From Bacteroidota bacterium (GTDB lineage Bacteria; Bacteroidota; Bacteroidia; AKYH767-A; 2013-40CM-41-45), in the NCBI GenBank assembly GCA_003151745.1, contig PLYJ01000095.1, positions 10,281-57,636 of the forward strand: a DNA stretch of 47,356 bases, read 5' to 3'. Shown here piece by piece: positions 41,979 through 47,356 of this stretch. The stretch's first letter is position 1. Every line of letters starts with the position of its first letter. Made by a program: the position numbers and the translations under genes. The notes under the pieces are model-generated. The model was given only the letters and a program-made list of their open reading frames with translations, was not told the origin of the DNA and searched no databases.

Positions 41979-42728
41979 TTAATTGTTAGCCATCACCATG
42001 CGCCTGGTGAGCGTGGCTTTGCCATTGCTTAAATTGTACATGTATATGCCAGGAGCAAAATCCTTCGCATCCAGAGCAATGCTTCCCGTGCCCCTCTCAG
42101 CAAAAATTGATTTCTGGTAAACAATCTTTCCTAATAAGTTGTACATTCTGAAATCCAGCAATGAAGCAGCCGGAACGTTGTAATAAATAGTAGTAAGATT
42201 AGTAGCAGGATCCGGGAAATTCTGTGACAAGTCAAATTTAGAAACAGCAAGATTAAATATCCCATTAGCCGCGTCGATGTGTATGTTATAATAGATAACA
42301 GTGTAAGGGAGCGATGCAGGAAAACCGGAAATGTGGCCATACGCTGTAATATTAATAGTGAGCGGATGTGAGCCCTCCATACCTGCCGTCGGAGCAGCGC
42401 CTGTTAACAATACACAGGCGTTCGATCCGCCCGGGAAATGGCCTGAAGATGGATTAGTTGCATACGTAAATCCGGTTGGTAAACCGGTAACACTGTTCAG
42501 TATAACCGAATCAACTGTTGCATGGTTACCCGAAATAGTGGTATCTGTAAGAACCCTGATTTGTATTACTGTTGAATATGCCTGACCAACAATAGCGTGA
42601 GGAAGTCCTGTGGCACTATCAGGATACGTTCCGGGGTTTGTAATAGTAGTATTGGGAGTGCATTGTGCAAGCAATCCATTTAACCCGAAAACAAAAGAGA
42701 TGGTAAGAGAAAGTAATAATTTTTTCAT
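41979..42728 (-). CDS. Small T9SS-secreted protein
   Basis: A 249-residue product with a signal peptide (MKKLLLSLTISFVFGLNGLLA, then Q), a middle Ig-like beta domain of about 140 residues (CTPNTTITNPGTYPDSATGLPHAIVGQAYS at its start), and a complete type A T9SS sorting domain (SQNFPDPATNLTTIYY ... RMYNLLGKIVYQ ... APGIYMYNLS ... RRMVMAN). It is the only intact T9SS cargo gene in the window. Its role is unknown; the middle domain looks like a putative-Ig or immunoglobulin-like adhesion module. It interrupts the stretch between rnz and the STAS gene and is flanked on its 3' side by ACGAAT repeats. Confidence 0.85.
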   Translation of the reverse strand: MKKLLLSLTISFVFGLNGLLAQCTPNTTITNPGTYPDSATGLPHAIVGQAYSTVIQIRVLTDTTISGNHATVDSVILNSVTGLPTGFTYATNPSSGHFPGGSNACVLLTGAAPTAGMEGSHPLTINITAYGHISGFPASLPYTVIYYNIHIDAANGIFNLAVSKFDLSQNFPDPATNLTTIYYNVPAASLLDFRMYNLLGKIVYQKSIFAERGTGSIALDAKDFAPGIYMYNLSNGKATLTRRMVMANN

Positions 42729-42760
42729 TTCAATATAATTTAAAAATTAGTAATATGCAA

Positions 42761-43135
42761 TTATCGTTCCTTGTTGACCTGCTTTTCAACCTCTTCCATA
42801 AAAATAAAATCTATTGCCTCCCTCAATGTTGGTGTAGAAGAAAGTACATTGTCCAATTGAGAGATTGTAATGAGCTTACGCACATGATCCTGCACCCCGG
42901 CAAGAATAAAGCTCAGGTTGGCTTCCCTGCACAGGCGATTGCCTACGAGAATAGCGCTAAGACCCGAAGAATCGCAATACTGAACATTACTCATGTCTAT
43001 AATAGTGGATTTATAATCCTGGGTATGCAGAAACAATATCTGCGCTTTGAGGTCAGGTGCAATTGCACTGGTTAGTTTCTCCTCATTAACTTTGATTACA
43101 TTGTATTTTTCGTTTTTTTCTATCGTTATATTCAT
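42761..43135 (-). CDS. STAS-domain protein, anti-sigma factor antagonist type
   Basis: A 124-residue single-domain protein like SpoIIAA/RsbV. The conserved phosphorylation site is in CDSSGLSAIL (Ser57 most likely), preceded by the strand STIIDMSNVQY. Such proteins act through partner-switching with a kinase/anti-sigma factor; no partner gene is nearby. In many Bacteroidota a STAS gene of this type lies next to rnz, from what I recall; here the T9SS gene lies between them. The C-terminal tail MEEVEKQVNKER is charged and not part of the fold. Confidence 0.88.
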   Translation of the reverse strand: MNITIEKNEKYNVIKVNEEKLTSAIAPDLKAQILFLHTQDYKSTIIDMSNVQYCDSSGLSAILVGNRLCREANLSFILAGVQDHVRKLITISQLDNVLSSTPTLREAIDFIFMEEVEKQVNKER

Positions 43136-43231
43136 AAGGTGCTTTTAATAATAATCCAAAGTTACGGAAATTAATTCATTACTCTGCAAATATGTGGTAA
43201 ATTATACACAAAGTATGTTGAATAACTTTAA

Positions 43232-44161
43232 TCAGCCTTTCTGCCCTGCAAGCAGGTACATCACAGCCATGCGAATAGCAACACCGTTTTCCACCTGGTC
43301 AAGAATAATGCTTTGGTCAGAATCGGCGACATCGCTGGTTATTTCCACTCCCCTGTTAACAGGACCCGGATGCATGATGGTTATCCTTTTCTTTAGCGAA
43401 TTGAGCAATGCTTTATTTATGCCATACATCATGGTGTACTCGCGCAGGGAAGGGAAATACTTTATGTCCTGTCTTTCCAACTGGATACGCAGCATATTCG
43501 CAATGTCGCACCATTCAAGTGCCTTACGAAGGTCGTGCTCTACCCTTACTCCCAATGCGTTTATATATTTTGGGATTAACGTAGTAGGACCACATACCAT
43601 TACTTCCGCTCCAAGCTTTTGCAAACAGAAAATGTTGGAAAGTGCAACACGCGAATGAAGTATATCTCCGACGATCACTACACGCTTACCTTTTACTTTG
43701 CCCAGCTTTTCCCGAATAGAATAGGCATCCAGCAATGCCTGCGTGGGATGCTCATGTGCTCCATCACCCGCATTGATAATTTGCGCTTTTACATTTTGAG
43801 AAAGAAATAAAGCCGCTCCGGCATTGGGATGGCGCATCACAATCATATCCACCTTCATGGCGAGGATGTTGTTTACAGTATCTATCAATGTCTCACCCTT
43901 GCTTACAGAAGATGATGATGCAGAAAAGCTGATGACATCAGCCGACAATCTTTTCTGTGCAAGCTCAAAAGACAAACGCGTGCGAGTGGAGTTCTCAAAG
44001 AATAAATTGGCAATAGTCACATCACGAAGAGAAGGAACTTTTTTAATCGGCCGGTTAATGACATCTTTGAAAGTATCTGCCGTAGTGAAAATAAGATTGA
44101 TGTCATCAACCGTGAGGTCTTGGATTCCTGTTAGATTTTTTACGCTTAACTTTCCTTCCAT
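43232..44161 (-). CDS. pyrB: Aspartate carbamoyltransferase, catalytic subunit
   Basis: Joins carbamoyl phosphate and aspartate to form carbamoyl aspartate, the first committed step of pyrimidine synthesis. The key motifs are FENSTRTRLSFE (STRTR 58-62), the 80s loop SSSVSKGET with Ser86 and Lys88, MRHPNAGA, GAHEHPTQALLDAYSI, VGDILHSRVALSN, VMVCGPTTLIP and the final MHPGPVNRGVEI. 309 residues, the standard catalytic chain length. The gene lies directly after pyrR on the same strand; no pyrI regulatory chain gene follows. Confidence 0.97.
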   Translation of the reverse strand: MEGKLSVKNLTGIQDLTVDDINLIFTTADTFKDVINRPIKKVPSLRDVTIANLFFENSTRTRLSFELAQKRLSADVISFSASSSSVSKGETLIDTVNNILAMKVDMIVMRHPNAGAALFLSQNVKAQIINAGDGAHEHPTQALLDAYSIREKLGKVKGKRVVIVGDILHSRVALSNIFCLQKLGAEVMVCGPTTLIPKYINALGVRVEHDLRKALEWCDIANMLRIQLERQDIKYFPSLREYTMMYGINKALLNSLKKRITIMHPGPVNRGVEITSDVADSDQSIILDQVENGVAIRMAVMYLLAGQKG

Positions 44162-44168
44162 TGAATAA

Positions 44169-44220
44169 GATTTGAGATTTGAGATTTGAGACGGAGCTAT
44201 ATTATCTCACGTCTCAAATC
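44169..44220. repeat. GATTTGA heptamer repeats with an 11-bp inverted repeat between pyrR and pyrB
   Basis: GATTTGA occurs three times in a row (44169-44189), then GACG. GATTTGAGACG (44183-44193) is exactly inverted as CGTCTCAAATC (44210-44220) around 16 bases. In the pyrR-pyrB mRNA this would be a stem of 11 bp in the intercistronic space, with no U-run after it. Confidence 0.8.
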
Positions 44221-44234
44221 TCACATCCGGTTCT

Positions 44235-44780
44235 TTATTTTTCTCTTTCTGCCAACATAACTTTATCTGCTCCTTCTGTTTCCTTCCACTCTACGATCAC
44301 TTTTTCTGATGCGATGGTATCCACAATCTTCCCGACGTAATTTGGTTCTATGGGAACGTGGCGGCTATACCTTCTGTCAATGAGCACCACCAATTCTATT
44401 TTCTTTGGTCTGCCGAAAGCCATCAATGCATCCATGCCTGCACGAATCGTTCTGCCAGTATATAGCACATCATCTATCAGGATCACATTTTTATCTTCTA
44501 CAATAAATTCAATTTGCGTCTCACTCGGTATAATCATCTCATCGCGCCTGCGAAAATCATCGCGAAAGAAAGTAGTGTCCAGGCTACCGCAAAGAATTTG
44601 CTTTACGCCGATGATATCCTGGAGATTTTTTTGAATTCGATTGGCGAGAAAAATACCGCGTGGCTGCAACCCTACAATTACCGTGTTAGAAAAATCATTG
44701 TGGTTCTCGATCAACTGATAACAAAGGCGCTGAATCGTGATTTCAAAATGGCGGCTGTTAAGTAATAATCTCTCCTTCAT
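44235..44780 (-). CDS. pyrR: PyrR-type uracil phosphoribosyltransferase / pyrimidine regulator
   Basis: A phosphoribosyltransferase-fold protein that in many bacteria binds UMP and attenuates pyr mRNA; some members also make UMP from uracil. The PRPP loop VILIDDVLYTGRTIRAG (residues 99-115) and the sequence IVGLQPRGIFLANRI are typical. The ATG at 44780 (MKERLLLNS) is chosen; the longer frame up to 44828 adds unrelated residues. About 181 residues. It precedes pyrB directly, as in known pyr operons. No PyrR-type anti-antiterminator structure was identified in the short upstream region; a weak promoter-like GATCTTTG lies next to the rpsA terminator. Confidence 0.93.
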   Translation of the reverse strand: MKERLLLNSRHFEITIQRLCYQLIENHNDFSNTVIVGLQPRGIFLANRIQKNLQDIIGVKQILCGSLDTTFFRDDFRRRDEMIIPSETQIEFIVEDKNVILIDDVLYTGRTIRAGMDALMAFGRPKKIELVVLIDRRYSRHVPIEPNYVGKIVDTIASEKVIVEWKETEGADKVMLAEREK

Positions 44781-44831
44781 ATTCCCTGTTGTCAAACCCT
44801 GTGGCTGCGAGACTGATTCGCTGCGCAAAGA

Positions 44832-44863
44832 TCAAAAAAAATCCCCCGATGTATCGGGGGATT
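44832..44863 (-). terminator. Intrinsic terminator of rpsA
   Basis: On the minus strand AATCCCCCGA pairs with TCGGGGGATT around TACA and is followed by a run of T. It overlaps the stop region of rpsA by only a few bases, and the T-run leads straight into the region upstream of pyrR. Confidence 0.9.
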
Positions 44864-44867
44864 CAAT

Positions 44868-46820
44868 TTATTGTCCTTCATCATTTGGTTTTTCTTCGGC
44901 TTTATTTTCCGGTTCTGTCCCGCTTGAATTGGAATCTATCTCCGGGCTGGCTTCAGCTTCCGGCTTTGCTTTCTTAGCCGATTTCTTTGCTGTTGTTTCC
45001 ATCTGGCTCTTCAGATCAGATAAAGCGCCGATGTCTCCGAGCGTTGTCTTCTCAATAGACTCCTTCACTTTCTTTACTGAATCATCGCCTTCGCTTCTGC
45101 CACCTCTTTTACGCCCTGCTTCTTCCGTTTTCTTCCCGGATGATTTATTCTCATTTATGCGTGAGTGGGATAGAAGTATCCGTTGCGTATCCTTATTGAA
45201 TTCAAGCACCTGGAAAGAAGCCTTTTCTTCCTGCTTAAGATATGTTTTGCCGTCTTCTTTCATCAGTTGACGGTTATGAGCAAAACCTTCCAAACCATAT
45301 TGTAAAGCAATGATAGCTCCCTTATCATTTAACTTAATGATGGTGCCTTCGTGCACAGAACCAACAGTAAATACAGGTTCAAAAGCATCCCATGGATTCT
45401 CTTCAAGCTGCTTATGACCCAAGCTTAATCTACGGTTTTGAGGATCAATTTCCAACACGATAACTTCCATCGAATCTCCAACTTTGCAGAAGTCGCTTGG
45501 ATGCTTAATCTTTTTGCTCCATGATAAATCGCTGATATGAATCATGCCGTCAACACCTTCTTCCAATTCAACAAACACTCCGAAGTTCTGGAAGTTTCTT
45601 ACAATTGCTTTATGCTTGCTGCCGACAGGATATTTTTCTCCAGCGTTAATCCATGGATCGGGTTTCAACTGCTTCATGCCGAGAGAAATCTTGCGTTCTT
45701 CACGATCAAGCGTGAGGATAACCGCTTCAATTTCATCTCCTACTTTCAAAAATTCCTGCGGACTGCGTAAATGTTGTGACCATGACATTTCAGACACATG
45801 AAGAAGCCCTTCAATACCGGGTTGTATCTCGACGAATGCACCATAATCAGCAATCACAATTACTTTGCCTTTTATTTTATCTCCGACCTTCACGTTTTCG
45901 TCAAGCTTAGACCACGGATGCGGTGTAAGCTGTTTCAAGCCGAGAGCAATTCTCTTTTTCTCATCATCAAAATCGAGAATAACAACATTTATCTTCTCAT
46001 CGAGCTTCACCATTTCTTCCGGATGCCCAATGCGACCCCATGCCATATCTGTAATATGCAGCAATCCGTCTATTCCTCCAAGATCCATGAACACGCCGTA
46101 AGTAGTGATATTCTTCACCGTTCCTTCCAGCACTTGTCCCTTCTCCAATTTCTTCATGATCTCAGCCTTCTGTTGTTCAAGTTCTGCCTCGATCATTATT
46201 TTATGTGATACAACCACGTTCTTAAATTCCTGGTTGATCTTAATAACTTTAAATTCCATTGTCTTATCCACAAATACATCGTAATCACGGATAGGCTTCA
46301 CATCAATCTGTGAACCGGGTAGGAAGGCTTCAATGCCAAAAACGTCAACAATCAATCCTCCTTTAGTGCGACACTTCACCAAACCATTCACAGTTTCCTG
46401 TGTTTCCAAAGCGTTATTAACACGTTCCCATGACTTGAGGGCGCGTGCTGTTTTATGGGAAAGTATTAACTGTCCATCCTTATCTTCCTGTGTTTCTACA
46501 TATACTTCTACCTTATCGCCCACTTTTAAATCAGGCATGTGGCGAAATTCCGTAAGGGGAACCAATCCGTCTGATTTAAAACCGATGTTCACTACAACGT
46601 CCTTGCCTGTCATGGCAACCACTGTTCCATCCACCACAGCATGATCGGCAATGATGTTCAAAGTCTTGTCGTATAATGCCTCTAATTTTGCGCGTTCATC
46701 CTTTGAATAGCTGTCGTCAGTTGCTGTTTCCCAGCTAAACGGCTCCATTCTGGTAGGTTTTGGCGTTTCTTCCTTTTGAACTTCCGTTGCAGTATTTGTA
46801 ATTTCCTCGGTTGTAATCAT
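44868..46820 (-). CDS. rpsA: 30S ribosomal protein S1
   Basis: Binds mRNA on the small ribosomal subunit and promotes initiation; this matters in Bacteroidota, where starts mostly lack Shine-Dalgarno sequences. Six S1 (OB-fold) domains can be followed: about residues 60-125 (VVDGTVVAMTGKDVVVNIGF), 143-208, 225-295 (LEGTVKNITTYGVFMDLGGIDG), 310-380, 395-468 and 485-555. A charged tail of roughly 90 residues with TLGDIGALSDLKSQM and an acidic end completes the 650 residues, longer than the E. coli protein (557) but normal for the phylum in having such a tail. The leader is very A/T-rich with a near direct repeat (TTTTAAATTGGTTAG and TTTTTAAATGGTTAG). Confidence 0.97.
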   Translation of the reverse strand: MITTEEITNTATEVQKEETPKPTRMEPFSWETATDDSYSKDERAKLEALYDKTLNIIADHAVVDGTVVAMTGKDVVVNIGFKSDGLVPLTEFRHMPDLKVGDKVEVYVETQEDKDGQLILSHKTARALKSWERVNNALETQETVNGLVKCRTKGGLIVDVFGIEAFLPGSQIDVKPIRDYDVFVDKTMEFKVIKINQEFKNVVVSHKIMIEAELEQQKAEIMKKLEKGQVLEGTVKNITTYGVFMDLGGIDGLLHITDMAWGRIGHPEEMVKLDEKINVVILDFDDEKKRIALGLKQLTPHPWSKLDENVKVGDKIKGKVIVIADYGAFVEIQPGIEGLLHVSEMSWSQHLRSPQEFLKVGDEIEAVILTLDREERKISLGMKQLKPDPWINAGEKYPVGSKHKAIVRNFQNFGVFVELEEGVDGMIHISDLSWSKKIKHPSDFCKVGDSMEVIVLEIDPQNRRLSLGHKQLEENPWDAFEPVFTVGSVHEGTIIKLNDKGAIIALQYGLEGFAHNRQLMKEDGKTYLKQEEKASFQVLEFNKDTQRILLSHSRINENKSSGKKTEEAGRKRGGRSEGDDSVKKVKESIEKTTLGDIGALSDLKSQMETTAKKSAKKAKPEAEASPEIDSNSSGTEPENKAEEKPNDEGQ

Positions 46821-46885
46821 TAAAATTTTAAATTGGTTAGAATTTTTAAATGGTTAGTGAATATATGTTGATTTTTTTCGGGACG

Positions 46886-46893
46886 CAAATGTA
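46886..46893 (-). promoter_or_regulatory. -7 promoter element of rpsA (TACATTTG)
   Basis: Exact TAnnTTTG on the minus strand, 65 bases before the rpsA ATG. The intervening leader is A/T-rich and holds no other gene. 46894-47003 shows a short run of AATAAGG-type 7-bp units (46979-46999) and nothing else. Confidence 0.55.
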
Positions 46894-47003
46894 AGAATTT
46901 TATTGAAAAATAAAAATAATACGTCATTTTTTAATTGACGGGGGAGGGTTGATTTGTGACCGGGAATTCGAGGTAATAAATAAGCAATAAGGGATAAGGA
47001 ACC

Positions 47004-47336
47004 TTACATATTTTTAACAGAAGGTGCCGCTTTTCTCAACTTACAACTGATGCCAAACTGAACTACAGACTTGGCAACGCCGGTTTCCATATACAAGGCA
47101 ACCATATCAGTTAAGTAGTATCTCGCGCCTATTGTTAATTCAAATCCAAGTGGGAAAAAAGTGCTCCCATAATCACTATTTGTTACAAAAGGATCACTTG
47201 AACTGAAAGAATATGTTCCTGATCTGTAACCAAATCCAAAGCCCCAATATGGATCAAACTTATTTAACCTCCCAAAATGCCAATTTAGCCGGGCTAAAAT
47301 GCTAAAAGTTGTGTATGTTTGGGTAGTTTGATATGA
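47004..47336 (-). pseudogene. 3' end of an outer-membrane beta-barrel protein gene, possibly interrupted
   Basis: The minus-strand frame ending in TAA at 47004-47006 encodes a beta-barrel end: TTFSILARLNWHFGRLNKFD, YWGFGFGYRSGTYSF, FFPLGFELTIGARYYLTD, VALYMETGVAKSVVQFGIS, then a basic tail. The alternating aromatic strands and the GARYYLTDMVALYMETG block are those of small porin-like or OmpA-like barrels in Bacteroidota. Going upstream the frame hits TAA at 47337-47339, with no start codon in between, only 17 bases from the window edge. Either a frameshift/nonsense change lies here or the true gene uses another frame upstream. Confidence 0.55.
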
Positions 47337-47356
47337 TTAAGAAACTGTTTAAATTT

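Overview
The window (about 47 kb, moderately AT-rich) reads as a chromosomal segment of a member of the Bacteroidota, probably a Chitinophagales/Sphingobacteriales-like environmental lineage. The signs are: three type IX secretion (T9SS) cargo genes with C-terminal sorting domains; TonB-dependent receptors with an N-terminal carboxypeptidase-regulatory-like domain; -7 promoter elements of the form TAnnTTTG; A/T-rich translation starts without clear Shine-Dalgarno sequences; an H1-like small basic protein; and an NRAMP-UspA fusion. No rRNA, tRNA, phage, transposase or CRISPR array was seen.

Layout. 1-3.4 kb: the tail of a possible membrane protein, an intergenic inverted repeat, and a TonB receptor with a small membrane-anchored partner gene (minus strand). 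3.5-8.8 kb: hutI and a fused ftcD (late histidine degradation), then a membrane-anchored patatin-like lipase (plus). 9.0-12.5 kb: a large secreted Ig-repeat/kelch T9SS gene broken by two stop codons and lacking its 5' end. 12.7-17.0 kb: pyrD, a DUF2279-like protein, a Wzi-like outer-membrane barrel and a small lipoprotein. 17.1-27.6 kb: a heavy-metal efflux locus read on the minus strand as czcC1-czcC2-czcB-czcA1-czcA2, with both the outer-membrane and inner-membrane pump genes duplicated in tandem. 27.6-29.0 kb: acpP flanked by two homologous, hairpin-terminated RNA-like elements, then a 21-bp polypyrimidine repeat array. 29.0-31.1 kb: a second kelch/PKD T9SS gene, also broken. 31.2-39.2 kb: a collagen-like lipoprotein, a two-component system, a second TonB receptor, an MntR-type regulator with a DtxR-like operator, and an NRAMP-UspA transporter; this looks like a manganese/iron acquisition locus. 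39.2-47.4 kb: smpB, an H1-like protein, a BadF-type kinase, RNase Z, a small T9SS protein, a STAS protein, pyrB, pyrR, rpsA and the end of an outer-membrane barrel gene.

Metal traffic dominates the middle of the window: efflux (Czc), import (TonB receptor, NRAMP) and sensing (MntR-like regulator, CusRS-like two-component pair) lie within 20 kb. Housekeeping pyrimidine and translation genes sit at the right.

The most unusual signals are non-coding: (i) heptanucleotide tandem repeats of several sequence families, both intergenic and inside conserved coding regions (pyrD twice, hutI, a T9SS domain); (ii) the duplicated promoter-to-terminator units around acpP; (iii) the helically phased 21-bp array; (iv) two large secreted kelch genes that are both interrupted at probable Trp codons. 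All calls are by reading only; no database search was run.
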